DNA of 64,000 bases. It comes from Pseudorhodoplanes sp. Its GTDB lineage: Bacteria > Pseudomonadota > Alphaproteobacteria > Rhizobiales > Xanthobacteraceae. Within the stretch, counting starts at the first letter, position 1; each line of letters opens with the position of its first letter. Positions 51,847-61,419 of this stretch are shown here, one piece after another. Location of the stretch: contig JAVSMS010000001.1 of assembly GCA_032027085.1 (NCBI GenBank), positions 2,000,332 to 2,064,331 of the forward strand, read 5' to 3'. Under the pieces are notes generated by a model, which searched no databases, was not told the DNA's origin, and saw nothing but the letters and a program-made list of their open reading frames with translations. A program made the position numbers and the translations under genes.

Positions 51847-52731
51847 ATGCGCTTACTGACGACTTCCGAAGCAGCTGAATATCTCCGCCTGAAGGAACGA
51901 AAGCTTTATGAGCTGATAAGCGAAGGGCAGGTTCCTTGCACGAAGGTGACGGGGAAATGGTTGTTTCCGAAGGACGAGCTGGATCTTTGGCTGGCTTCGA
52001 GCTTGATTCGGCCGGAAGGCATGCCAGCGACGGAGCCGATGCCGATCGTCGGCGGGAGCCACGATCCTTTGCTGGAATGGTCTTTGCGCGAAAGCGGTTG
52101 CGCGCTTGCGACTTTGCCCGAGGGAAGTGAGGCGGGGTTGCAGCGTTTTGCTCGCGGCGAACTGGTTGCCACAGCAATCCACTTACATGACCTGGAGAGC
52201 CAAAAGGTCGATGCCAACATTATAGCCATGCGCAGCCGCGCAAGGTTTCATGATGCCGCTCTGCTGGCATTTGCTCGTCGTGAGCAAGGCATCCTTGTCC
52301 CACTCGGAAATTCAAAGAATCTCACATGCATGCGCGATATAATACAAACGCGAGCGCGCGTCGCCCAGCGGCCGGCCGGCGCCGGCGCACAATTGCTACT
52401 GGAATCACTCCTGCATCGCGAGGATGCGGGGCTAGACCAGCTCAACATTGTCTTGCCGGCTTCGCCAACGGGATCAGACTTGGCGCAGGCGATTCGCGCC
52501 GGCCGGGCCGATTGCGGAATTGCAACACGTTCCGCCGCGACAGCCGCCGGGCTCGATTTCATTCCAATTGTTTGGGAGCATTTCGATATCGTTGTGCGGC
52601 AGCGCGATTATTTCCGGAAGCCCATACAATCGTTCCTGGCTTTCTTGCGAAGGTCCGATTTTGCACATCGAGCTGCTGAGATGGGCGGCTATGATGTCAG
52701 TGAGGCCGGCAACGTTCGTTATGCCCCTTGA
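51847..52731 (+). CDS. Helix-turn-helix regulator with periplasmic-binding-like domain (COG1910 type)
   Basis: 294 residues. An excisionase/MerR-like helix-turn-helix of about 50 residues (LLTTSEAAEYLRLKERKLYELISEGQVPCTKVTGKWLFPKDELDLWL) is fused to a molybdate/anion-binding-like domain (about 70-285, with LPASPTGSDLAQAIRAGRADCGIATRSAA and GLDFIPIVWEHFDIVVRQRDYF). Such proteins often sit beside molybdoenzyme genes. The start at 51847 is preferred because the helix-turn-helix begins two residues later. Its stop is four bases from that of the convergent desulfurase. Likely regulator of the selenium/formate module (inference from position). Confidence 0.85.
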   Translation: MRLLTTSEAAEYLRLKERKLYELISEGQVPCTKVTGKWLFPKDELDLWLASSLIRPEGMPATEPMPIVGGSHDPLLEWSLRESGCALATLPEGSEAGLQRFARGELVATAIHLHDLESQKVDANIIAMRSRARFHDAALLAFARREQGILVPLGNSKNLTCMRDIIQTRARVAQRPAGAGAQLLLESLLHREDAGLDQLNIVLPASPTGSDLAQAIRAGRADCGIATRSAATAAGLDFIPIVWEHFDIVVRQRDYFRKPIQSFLAFLRRSDFAHRAAEMGGYDVSEAGNVRYAP

Positions 52732-52735
52732 CCGA

Positions 52736-53896
52736 TCAGGCTGCCGTGGTGGCCGGCTTCGCGCCCGTCATCAGTCGCCAGGCCGAAGCAAGTGCCGCGG
52801 CCGCATCATCGACATCCTGCTCGCTGGTGTAACGTCCGACTGACAGCCGTACGGCTCCCAAAGCTTCATCCGACGATATACCCATGGCTAGCAGGATGGT
52901 GGAGGGATCTTCTCTATCCGCATGACAGGCGGAACCAGTCGACGCAAAGACGCGTGGACAATTTTCGAGGAGCTTGCGGCCCGACACCTGGGGAAAGAGT
53001 ACGTTAAGGGTGTTAGGGAGACGTTCGACGGAATGACCGACATGTTTCAGGTTCGGAATTTCGCGAACGAGCGCATGAAGCAGGCGGTCTCGCAGCATTG
53101 TCAATCGCTCCAGGTCGCGCTGCAGCCTTTCCGCCGCAATCGCGCACGCGCGACCAAGGGCAACAATGCCGGCCACGTTCTCCGTACCCGGCCGGCGGCC
53201 CTGTTCCTGGCCAGCTCCAACCAAAACAGGATCGAACCTGACGCCACGCCGAACGTAGAGCGCCCCGACGCCTTTCGGTGCGTACAGCTTGTGGCCTGCA
53301 ATGGTGACAAAATCGACACCAATCCGTCGTACATCCAATGCGATTTTTCCGGCCGATTGCGCAGCGTCGATGTGAACGAGCACGTTCTTCCGCCGGGAAG
53401 CATGCGCGACCTCTTCGACCGGCTGCAGAACGCCGGTTTCGTTCTGAGCGTGAATCATCGTCACGAGCCCAGTTGCGTCATCAATCGCATCGATCATGGC
53501 CGCTGCCGGAACCTGTCCATTGGCGTCGGGAGCTATCCGGCGAACGTCGTGTCCGCGTCGCGCGAGCAACGCGCAGACGGATTCTGTCGCCGGGTGCTCG
53601 ATCGCAGTCGTGACCACGGCCCGCTTTTCGGGCGCGCGCCGTGAGGTGCCTGCGATTGCAATATTGCTTGATTCGGTGCCGCCACTGGTGAAGACGATTT
53701 CATCCGCGCCAGCGCCGATCAAAGACGCGACATCGGCACGTGCCGATTCCACCGCATCGCGCGCATAACGTCCCAGAGCATAGGCCGATGAAGGGTTGCC
53801 GAACTGGCCGCGCAAATAAGGCAGCATCGCTTGCAACACATCGGGATCGACGGGTGTGGTCGCGTTATGATCGAGATATATCGGAGTCATCGTCAT
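52736..53896 (-). CDS. Cysteine desulfurase (NifS/IscS-like)
   Basis: 386-residue PLP enzyme of the class V aminotransferase fold: YLDHNATTPVDP at the start, His101, PLP-Lys203 in GHKLYAPKG and catalytic Cys324 in STGSACHADRED. It releases sulfur, or selenium from selenocysteine, as a protein persulfide/perselenide. Placed 21 bases downstream of selD, it could feed selenium to SelD or sulfur to the formate dehydrogenase molybdenum site; the sequence does not decide. Last gene of the minus-strand operon. Confidence 0.9.
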   Translation of the reverse strand: MTMTPIYLDHNATTPVDPDVLQAMLPYLRGQFGNPSSAYALGRYARDAVESARADVASLIGAGADEIVFTSGGTESSNIAIAGTSRRAPEKRAVVTTAIEHPATESVCALLARRGHDVRRIAPDANGQVPAAAMIDAIDDATGLVTMIHAQNETGVLQPVEEVAHASRRKNVLVHIDAAQSAGKIALDVRRIGVDFVTIAGHKLYAPKGVGALYVRRGVRFDPVLVGAGQEQGRRPGTENVAGIVALGRACAIAAERLQRDLERLTMLRDRLLHALVREIPNLKHVGHSVERLPNTLNVLFPQVSGRKLLENCPRVFASTGSACHADREDPSTILLAMGISSDEALGAVRLSVGRYTSEQDVDDAAAALASAWRLMTGAKPATTAA

Positions 53897-53917
53897 GTCT
53901 GGCAGGCATACGGGTCT

Positions 53918-54967
53918 TTATATCTCGACGCGGATCGATGGCGGGCCGGCTTCGATCCGGCCAACGATGCGCGCGAATGGATAGCCGTCGGCGACAATGC
54001 GCTCGACGTGTCCCGCGGCGCTGTCGGCTTTGCAGGAAATCAGAAGTCCACCCGATGTCTGAGGATCGGTCAGAAGGTGACGCTGCCAGTCCGGGCAATC
54101 GACCGGCAGTGTCACGCTTTCCCCGTAGCTCGCCCAGTTGCGATGCGAGGCGCCGGTGACGCATCCTTGTTGCGCCAGCATCGCGGCTTCGCTCAAAAAT
54201 GGAACGCTCGTCAGATCGATTACGAATGTGGCGTTCGATGCGCGCGCCATTTCCAGACCGTGGCCGAGGAGGCCGAAGCCGGTGACGTCGGTCATTGCAT
54301 GAACCGACGGCTCAGCCGCGAGCCCGGCGCCGACCCTGTTCAGCAGAGTGGTGGTGGCGACCATGTCGGCATAGCCGGCAGGCGGCAGCATTGCTTTCTT
54401 GATGGCGGCCGAATAGATACCGACGCCGAGTGGCTTGGTCAGGATGACCGCATCGCCCGGTTTGGCACCGGCGTTGCGGCGGACGTGTTCCGCCCGGCAG
54501 GTGCCGATGACGGCCAAGCCGTAGACCGGCTCCGGACAATCGATGGAGTGGCCGCCTGCGACCGGAATACCGGCCGATTTACAGACGGCAGTGCCACCTT
54601 CCAGAATCAGGCGCACCGTCTCGGCCGGAATCTTGTCCACCGGCATGCCGAGGATGGCCAGCGCCATGATGGGAGTGCCGCCCATCGCGTAGACGTCCGA
54701 AATCGCGTTCGTGGCGGCGATGCGACCGAAATCATACGGATCATCCACCATCGGCATGAAGAAATCGGTCGTCGCGATGACGCAGGTGCCGTCATCCAGC
54801 TTCCAGACCGCAGCGTCGTCGCCAGTTTCGACTCCGACCAGCAACTGCGGATAAATCGTGTTGCCAGGATGCCCGGACAGCAATTGCTGCAGAACGGAAG
54901 GTGCCAGCTTGCAGCCACATCCGCCACTGTGGGCGAGGCTGGTCAGGCGGATTTGCGGAACATTCAT
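53918..54967 (-). CDS. selD: Selenide, water dikinase (selenophosphate synthetase)
   Basis: 349 residues. With the second of two adjacent ATGs (54967) as start, the catalytic Cys17 and Lys20 fall exactly at the E. coli SelD numbering (GGCGCK at 15-20). The ATP/Mg site GDDAAVW and the blocks [32 protein letters not shown] and DPQTSGGLL are intact. It makes selenophosphate for selenocysteyl-tRNA. A cysteine and not a selenocysteine is encoded at the active site. It explains the Sec codon in the divergent fdhG. Confidence 0.95.
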   Translation of the reverse strand: MNVPQIRLTSLAHSGGCGCKLAPSVLQQLLSGHPGNTIYPQLLVGVETGDDAAVWKLDDGTCVIATTDFFMPMVDDPYDFGRIAATNAISDVYAMGGTPIMALAILGMPVDKIPAETVRLILEGGTAVCKSAGIPVAGGHSIDCPEPVYGLAVIGTCRAEHVRRNAGAKPGDAVILTKPLGVGIYSAAIKKAMLPPAGYADMVATTTLLNRVGAGLAAEPSVHAMTDVTGFGLLGHGLEMARASNATFVIDLTSVPFLSEAAMLAQQGCVTGASHRNWASYGESVTLPVDCPDWQRHLLTDPQTSGGLLISCKADSAAGHVERIVADGYPFARIVGRIEAGPPSIRVEI

Positions 54968-55024
54968 CATCGCGTCCTTTGGAGCAATCGTACCGTGCGT
55001 TTGTTGCGGCTTCCTCGAGACAAG

Positions 55025-55252
55025 TCAGTGCCGTTTTACGAGCTTGAAGATGAACAGTTCATCGTTGCGGGCCTGCTCGGCCAGCTCATGACCGGTTTGG
55101 CGAACAAAATGCGGCACGTCTATCACGGTCAGCGGGTCGGTGCATTCCAGAACAAGAATGCCACCGACCGGCAGCGCGACGAGAGCCTTCTTCGCGCGCA
55201 AAACCGGCTGCGGACAACGCAGACCGCGCAAGTCGAGGACCGTTTCGTGCAT
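55025..55252 (-). CDS. TusA/YedF-like sulfurtransferase
   Basis: 75-residue TusA-fold protein with the key Cys13 in LDLRGLRCPQPVLRAKKAL (CPxP). Family members carry persulfide sulfur or, for the YedF branch, are linked genomically to selenium use. Start at 55252 (MHETVLDL); an in-frame extension to 55297 has no homology. 54 bases upstream of selD, so it may pass sulfur or selenium between the desulfurase and SelD or toward the molybdenum cofactor. Confidence 0.88.
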   Translation of the reverse strand: MHETVLDLRGLRCPQPVLRAKKALVALPVGGILVLECTDPLTVIDVPHFVRQTGHELAEQARNDELFIFKLVKRH

Positions 55253-55332
55253 CGTTGACCGCAAGGCCCTTAATGATAGCGAAGGCAGCATTGCCACGCC
55301 GCCTTCGCCGATTCATCATCGCTCGGGTGGCT

Positions 55333-56436
55333 TCAGGCCGACAACTCCCGTGATGTGATGGTATATCTGAAGCCGTCCGGATCCAGACAATCGAGCCGCT
55401 CCGCCACCGTTTCCGCCTGCGGATACATCAGGAATTCCAGCATTTTGCCCGATGCGCCCGGCAAATTGATGTCATGCGCAAAATTATAGGCGAGCCAGTT
55501 GCCTTCCCACGAACCGAAAAGAGCGGCGCGCGCGGCAACCACTTTCGGATCGTTCAGGGCGAGATTGGCCGGCGGCTCCTCAAGCACGACTTTGCGGACA
55601 TCGGCCGGATCGACAGCGATCCAGCCATGACCGGCGAGATAAACTTCGGCGCGGCAATGTTGCGCCTTGGTGACATTGTTCGAGCCGGCCCCCAAACTTT
55701 TGTAACCGAACTTGGACGGCGCGACGCGAAGGCCATAGACATCGCGCGCGGGCAGGCCGGCCGCGCGCGCGAGGCCAACATAGAGCGCGTTCAGGTCGGC
55801 ACATTTCCCGGTCAGATCGCCGGATTTCAGCATCGCTGCGACGTCGCCGATGCCGCAGCCTCGGGTCTTTGGATTGCGTGAGCTGTTTTCGACCACCCAG
55901 TCATAGATCTTCCGCGCCTTTTCCAGGTCGGTCGTAGCGCCGACGGTGATCTTGTCGGCAAACTGCCTAACGATTCCATCAGTGGGAATCAGCGCTGTCG
56001 ACTCTGTGTAAAGCTTGCGCTCGGCCTGCGAGAGCGGAGCTGCCTTGCCCGGCTTTGACAGATCGACGGCGCGATCTTGCGCTGAGAAGCGGCTGGTCAC
56101 TTCCAGCACAGGCGCCTTCTCGCTTGCGTCCCATTCGGCATGCACGAACGCGGCCTGGTATTTGGGATCCTTCTTCAGCGAAACGGCTTTCGCGTTTGTC
56201 GTCCACTTGCTCTCGCCCGATTTGAACCAGTCGCCTTGATTCACTGAAGGCACCGGCACCCATACCTGCACTTTGCCCTGCGGTTTTGCGATTTCGACCT
56301 TGGTGAGAATTTCAAAATTGCGCCAGCCGGACGGCTTCGGCGCGAATGCCGCTTGCGCCTGCCCCATCCGGGGCAGCGCGGCGACGGCGGAAATGGCTAT
56401 GCCGGCCTTCAGCAAATCACGTCTGTCGATTCTCAT
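55333..56436 (-). CDS. Tat-exported transglutaminase-like domain protein
   Basis: 367 residues. A twin-arginine signal (RIDRRDLLKAGIAISAVAAL, 2-21) is followed by an N-terminal beta domain and a transglutaminase core (about 170-285). The triad candidates are Cys212 (GKCADLNALYVGLARAAGLPAR), His260 (QHCRAEVYLAGHGWIAV) and Asp276. Probably a periplasmic cysteine protease or amidase-like enzyme. Located between tusA-like and tlpA-like genes of the selenium operon, an association I do not know from the literature. Confidence 0.85.
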   Translation of the reverse strand: MRIDRRDLLKAGIAISAVAALPRMGQAQAAFAPKPSGWRNFEILTKVEIAKPQGKVQVWVPVPSVNQGDWFKSGESKWTTNAKAVSLKKDPKYQAAFVHAEWDASEKAPVLEVTSRFSAQDRAVDLSKPGKAAPLSQAERKLYTESTALIPTDGIVRQFADKITVGATTDLEKARKIYDWVVENSSRNPKTRGCGIGDVAAMLKSGDLTGKCADLNALYVGLARAAGLPARDVYGLRVAPSKFGYKSLGAGSNNVTKAQHCRAEVYLAGHGWIAVDPADVRKVVLEEPPANLALNDPKVVAARAALFGSWEGNWLAYNFAHDINLPGASGKMLEFLMYPQAETVAERLDCLDPDGFRYTITSRELSA

Positions 56437-56470
56437 CTGGTCCTCCGTTACCTAGTTTGTTTGCAGATTT

Positions 56471-57046
56471 TTAGGGCCGGGCTGTTTTTCTCCGCACGGC
56501 TACCGGCAGCGCCTTCAGAATGTCGGTGATATCGAGACGATCCCATTCGATCTCGCGTTCCGCATAGACCCGGGCAACGAGATCGGAATCAAGCAGGAAG
56601 CTCGTCGGAAGAACATTTACGTCCCACGCCTTGGCGATTTGCCGGTCTTCATCAAGCACGACCGGAAAGCTCACGGGGGTCTTCTCGAAAAAGCGCCTGA
56701 CACGTGAGCTAGGCTCGTTGACGGAAACCGAGATAATTCGCAGCGATCCCGCTTTCGGATTCTGGGCCAGACGTTCGAGTGCCTGCATTTCCGGCCGGCA
56801 TGGTTCGCACCAGGTGGCAAAGAAGTGCACAAGCACGGGCTGGCCCGAATAATCGGATAATCTCCAAACCTTGCCTCCGATATCTCTCAGGGCGAATATC
56901 GGTTGAATTGATCCCGACCAGGGCTGAAGCCTTGACTGACTCCCTTGTTTATCGGCCGCAGGAGCATCGCCTGCGGTGATCCAAGAGAGGACAACGGCGA
57001 ATGCCAGCATGGGCAAGCGGCGACGGAGATTCGTACCGCAGGACAT
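56471..57046 (-). CDS. TlpA-like periplasmic thioredoxin
   Basis: 191 residues: signal peptide (about 9-31), then a TlpA/ResA thioredoxin fold with the redox motif WCEPC at 79-83 and the cis-Pro loop NVLPTSFLLD near 150. Start at 57046 chosen for the signal peptide. First gene of the minus-strand operon and divergent from fdhG. It may keep cysteines (or the selenocysteine) of exported proteins reduced; this is inference. Confidence 0.87.
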   Translation of the reverse strand: MSCGTNLRRRLPMLAFAVVLSWITAGDAPAADKQGSQSRLQPWSGSIQPIFALRDIGGKVWRLSDYSGQPVLVHFFATWCEPCRPEMQALERLAQNPKAGSLRIISVSVNEPSSRVRRFFEKTPVSFPVVLDEDRQIAKAWDVNVLPTSFLLDSDLVARVYAEREIEWDRLDITDILKALPVAVRRKTARP

Positions 57047-57241
57047 GTCGCCAGAAAGAAAGCCCCGATCCTCGGGAGCGGTCCCGGTCACCACGTTGCA
57101 AGCATGGCTAACACGCTGACGTCTGGTCAACTCCTATTTTTGGTCTCGTAGCAGGAACATATTAAAACATATTCTTACAGAGTGAGTCCGAATTATAGCC
57201 AGCGCCTATCCGAATTTTTGAGGGGTGACTTCGAAAATCGT

Positions 57242-57253
57242 GCATTCAAATGC
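57242..57253. promoter_or_regulatory. Operator-like palindrome 1
   Basis: GCATT-CA-AATGC, a perfect 12-bp palindrome, centred 32 bp (about three helical turns) from the second palindrome. Candidate binding site for the regulator at 51847-52731. Confidence 0.45.
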
Positions 57254-57270
57254 GTGGCCGATACTTTGGG

Positions 57271-57288
57271 CGCATGCATATGGATGCG
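57271..57288. promoter_or_regulatory. Operator-like palindrome 2
   Basis: CGCATGCATATGGATGCG, matching its reverse complement at 16 of 18 positions, directly upstream of the TTGACT -35-like box. Confidence 0.5.
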
Positions 57289-57383
57289 TGTTTGACTTTG
57301 GAATTATACAAAGTAACGTTGCATTGACGAACTTCGGGTTCGGGACCGTCCCCCGGCGGGGGCCAATCTGCGAGGAAACGTCG

Positions 57384-60300
57384 ATGAATATGGAGCTCTC
57401 GCGGCGCTCATTTATGAAGGGCGCGAGTGCGGGATTGGCAGGCACAACAATCGGCGCGCTTGGATTTGGTGAAATCGAAGCTGCGCATGCCGCAATGATC
57501 CGGCCATTCAAGCTCGCGCAAACCAAGGAAGCCCGCAGCTCTTGCCCTTACTGTGCAGTCTGCTGCGGCATGATGATCTTCTCGGCCGAGAGCAAGACCG
57601 AGAAAGGCAAGATGGAAGTTACCCATATCGAGGGTGACGTCGACCACCCGGTGAACCGCGGCACCCTGTGCCCGAAGGGCGCGGGCGCCCTCGACTACAT
57701 CAGGGCGAAGACCCGGGTTAAACACCCGATGTATCGCAAGCCCGGCAGCAACAAGTTCGAGCGCGTCTCCTGGGACTTCGCGATGGATCGCATCGCGAAG
57801 CTGATGAAGGAAGATCGCGACGCTAACTTCGTCGAAAAGAACAGGGACGGCGTGACAGTCAATCGCTGGCCCACCATGGCATTTCTGTCGGGCAGCTCCT
57901 GCACCAACGAAACCGGCTGGCTCACATACAAGGTCGCTCGCGGCCTTGGGATGTTACAGATCGAAAACCAAGCAAGGATATGACACGGACCGACGGTGTC
58001 CAGTTTGGGCCCAACATTCGGTCGCGGTGCAATGACGAACAGCTGGACGGACATCGGTAACGCCGATCTCGTCTGGATCATGGGTGGAAACGCCGCAGAG
58101 GCTCATCCCTGCGGATTCAAATGGGTCACGGAAGCCAAGCACAATCGTGGCGCCAAACTTATGGTTGTCGATCCGCGCTTCAATCGATCGGCGGCCATGG
58201 CGGATCATTACGCGCCGATTCGTCCGGGGTCGGACATCGCGTTCCTGTCGGGCGTGGTGAATTACCTGCTGACGAACGACAAGATCCACAAGGAGTACGT
58301 GCGCCACTACACCAACGCGGCCTATGTCGTGAAGGAGGGCTATGCCTTCAACGAAGGCTTATTCTCCGGATATGACGAGGAGAAGCGCACCTACAACCGC
58401 AGCTCCTGGGAATACGAGATTGGCCCGGACGGGTTTGCCGTGCGTGACATGACTCTCGAAAACCCGCGCTGCGTATTCCAGCTGATGAAGAAGCATTTCG
58501 AGCGGTACACGCCCGAACTGGTCGAGCGCGTCAGCGGCACACCCAAGGACAAGTTCCTGAAGGTTGCCGAATGGGTCAGCTCGACTGCTAACGGCGAGCG
58601 TGCCATGACGATCATGTACGCGCTCGGCTGGACGCAGCATTCGCACGGTGCGCAAAATATCCGCACCGCCGCGATGATCCAGTTGTTGTGCGGCAATATT
58701 GGTGTTCCCGGCGGCGGCGTAAACGCATTGCGCGGTCACTCCAACGTTCAGGGCATCACCGATGTCGGCACACTGACGGCGGCAGTTCCGGGCTATCTGG
58801 CATTGCCGACCGAAAGCGAGCCGACGCTTGAATCGCATCTCGGCAAGCGGACCTTCAAGCCGCTGCAGGCCAACCAGACGAGCTATTGGCAGAACTACAG
58901 GAAGTTCTATGTCAGCTTCCTGAAGTCCTACTTTGGTGCCAAGGCGACTCCGGAAAACGAGTTCGGCTACCAATGGCTGCCGAAGCTCGACGTCGCCTAT
59001 GATGCGCTTCGCATGTTCGATGTCATGCATCAGGGCAAGACCACCGGCCTGCTTTGCCAGGGGTTCAATCCGTTGATGTCGATCGCCTATGCAAACAAGA
59101 CCAGAGCGGCTCTTTCGAAGCTGAAATTCCTGGTCAGCATGGATCCGATCGAGACGGATACGGCTCGGTTCTGGGAAAATCACGGCGAGTTCAACGATGT
59201 TGATCCCGCCAAGATCCAGACCGAAGTGTTCATGCTCCCGGTGACATCGTTTGTCGAGGAAGAGGGTAGCTTCACCAACTCCAGCCGGCTCATCCAGTGG
59301 AAGTGGCGGGCCGCGGATCCGTATTTCGAGTCCAGAAAGGACGTTGAAATCCTCTCGGATCTGTTCTCCCGCATCCGCAAGATGTACGAGAAGGACGGTG
59401 GCAAGGCGGCCGAACCTCTCCTTGCGATCAACTGGCCCTATAAAGACCCGAGTCACCCGTCTGCCGATGAGCTGCTCAAGGAGCTCAATGGCAAGGCGCT
59501 GGTGGATCTCAAGGACGCAGACGGCAAGGTCGTTCGCGCCGCCGGACAGCAGCTCGCCAGCTTCGGCGAAATGCGGGACGACGGTTCGACCGACGGCTCG
59601 ATGTGGATCTACACCGGGGTCTACGGTCCGGCGGGCAACTTCGCCCAGCGCCGCGACAACAGCGATCCGTCAGGTCTCGGAGTCTACGGAAACTGGGGCT
59701 TCTCCTGGCCGGCCAATCGCCGCATCCAGTACAATCGCGCATCTGCGGATCCGCAAGGCAACCCATGGAGCGATAAGAAGAAGTACATGTTCTGGAACGG
59801 TTCACGCTGGACCGGACCGGACGTGCCGGATTACGTGCCGACCATTCCGCCGGAACGGGCCACCGGTCCGTTCATCATGAACCCGGAAGGTGTGTCGCGC
59901 CTGTGGGTTCGCGGCTTGATGGCCGACGGACCATTTCCGGTCCACATGGAGCCGTTCGAGTCGCCGCTGCCAAACAACCCAGTATTCCCGAAAATACGCG
60001 GCAATCCGGCGGCCCGGGTGTTCAAGGGCGATATGGAAGTCTTTGGCAATGCCAAGGAATTTCCGATCGTCGCGACCACCTATCGTTTGGTGGAGCACTT
60101 CCACTTCTGGACCAAGGGCGTCCACGCGAACGCGGTCATGCAGCCGGAGTTCTTCGTGGAGATGTCGGAGCAACTCGCCAAGGAGAAAGGAATCAAGCTC
60201 GGCCAGATGGTCCGCGTCTGGTCCAACCGCGGCGAGGTCAAGGGCAAGGCCGTTGTTACCAAGCGGCTCAAGCCGCTGCAGATTGACGGCCGGACGGTTC

Positions 60301-60461
60301 ATACCGTGGGCTTGCCGCTCAACTTCGGCTTTATCGGCGAAACGAAGAAAGCATCGCCGATCAACTCGCTGACGCCGGCGGTGGGCGATGCAAACGCTCA
60401 GACACCGGAGTTCAAGGCGTTCCTGGTCAATATCGAGCCCATTGCCGGGCCGGTGGCATAG
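57384..60461 (+). CDS. fdoG: Formate dehydrogenase alpha subunit, selenocysteine-containing
   Basis: Molybdopterin enzyme of 1025 residues when the TGA at 57981-57983 is read as selenocysteine (residue 200). The context NQARI[24 protein letters not shown] matches E. coli FdnG/FdoG around their Sec196. N-terminal Tat signal RRSFMKG (6-12), an iron-sulfur site CPYCAVCC ... LCPKG, and the downstream blocks [42 protein letters not shown] are intact. Exported, it oxidises formate and passes electrons to the beta and gamma subunits. Start at 57384 after GAGGAAACG. Not a pseudogene: both halves are in one frame and a SECIS hairpin follows the TGA. Confidence 0.96.
57981..58012 (+). promoter_or_regulatory. 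UGA(Sec) codon and bacterial SECIS element
   Basis: Counting the U of UGA as 1, the hairpin GG-U-GUCC-AGUUU-GGGC-CC has its bulged U at position 17 (57997) and loop G23/U24 at 58003-58004. These are exactly the SelB-contacting positions of the E. coli fdhF element. Stem pairs: 57995-57996 with 58011-58012, and 57998-58001 with 58007-58010. Confidence 0.93.
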
Positions 60462-60477
60462 AGGGGAGGGCAAGAAC

Positions 60478-61419
60478 ATGTTTCCACCTATTGCAAACCC
60501 CACGACGCAACCGACGGCTCCGAAGTTCGGTGAGCAGGATCTGATCCGCCGCTCGGCCTCCAACATCACGCCTGCCGCGAAGCGGCAGACCGAGGTGGCG
60601 AAGCTGATTGACGTGTCCAAGTGCATCGGTTGCAAGGCATGCCAGGTGGCATGTCTTGAATGGAACGATCTCGTAGAGGAGGTCGGTGTCAATGTGGGCG
60701 TCTATGACAACCCGCACGATTTGACACCGAACACCTGGACGCTGATGCGTTACACCGAGTACGAGAATCCGGAATCCGGCAATCTTGAGTGGCTGATCCG
60801 AAAGGACGGCTGCATGCATTGCGAGGACCCGGGTTGCCTCAAGGCGTGCCCGGCACCAGGCGCGATCGTGCAGTACTCCAACGGAATCGTCGATTTCGTG
60901 AAGGAGAATTGCATCGGTTGCGGTTATTGTGTGAAGGGCTGCCCGTTCAACATCCCGCGTATCTCCAAGGTCGATCACAAGGCTTACAAGTGCACGCTCT
61001 GCTCCGATCGGGTTGCGGTCGGCCAGGGGCCGGCATGCCAGAAGGCATGTCCGACACAGGCCATTGTGTTTGGCACCAAGGACGAGATGAAGAAGTGGGC
61101 CGACGATCGCATCAAGGATCTGAAGTCGCGCGGGTTCAAGAATGCCGGCCTCTATGATCCGCCGGGTGTGAGCGGAACGCACGTCATGTACGTGTTGCAG
61201 CACGCGGACAAGCCGCAGATTTATGCCAACCTTCCCAACAATCCGTCGATCAGCCCGATCGTCGAAGCGTGGAAAGGCATGACGAAGTACGCAGGCTTGG
61301 CGGCAATCGGCGCGTTTGCCGCGTTCGGATTCCTCCATCACGTCGTATCGGGTCCCAACAGGGTATCCGAGGAGGATGAGAAGAACGCCAAACGTCTGAC
61401 GGAGGAACAATCGCGATGA
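60478..61419 (+). CDS. fdoH: Formate dehydrogenase iron-sulfur (beta) subunit
   Basis: 313 residues with four ferredoxin-type cysteine clusters: [35 protein letters not shown] and CTLCSDR...[10 protein letters not shown]-terminal membrane anchor helix (about 265-290, [18 protein letters not shown]) follows. It conducts electrons from FdhG to the cytochrome subunit. It begins 16 bases after fdhG behind GAGGGGAGGG and overlaps the gamma gene by four bases (ATGA). Confidence 0.95.
   Translation: MFPPIANPTTQPTAPKFGEQDLIRRSASNITPAAKRQTEVAKLIDVSKCIGCKACQVACLEWNDLVEEVGVNVGVYDNPHDLTPNTWTLMRYTEYENPESGNLEWLIRKDGCMHCEDPGCLKACPAPGAIVQYSNGIVDFVKENCIGCGYCVKGCPFNIPRISKVDHKAYKCTLCSDRVAVGQGPACQKACPTQAIVFGTKDEMKKWADDRIKDLKSRGFKNAGLYDPPGVSGTHVMYVLQHADKPQIYANLPNNPSISPIVEAWKGMTKYAGLAAIGAFAAFGFLHHVVSGPNRVSEEDEKNAKRLTEEQSR

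Larger units (their letters stand above)
57047..57383. promoter_or_regulatory. Divergent promoter region of the tlpA-selD operon and fdhGHI
   Basis: 337 bases, noticeably AT-richer than the flanks. It contains two palindromes (57242-57253 and 57271-57288), then TTGACT (57292-57297) with a weak -10-like TAACGT 16 bases on. A GAGGAAACG ribosome-binding site precedes fdhG. No convincing gene inside. Confidence 0.6.

Noticed and set aside
53831-55258. 475-residue plus frame over selD and tusA
   Set aside because: Antisense shadow; selD and tusA on minus have intact catalytic motifs.
57981-57983. Nonsense mutation making fdhG a pseudogene
   Set aside because: The TGA sits at the known selenocysteine position, the frame continues with full homology, and a SECIS hairpin and selenium genes are present.
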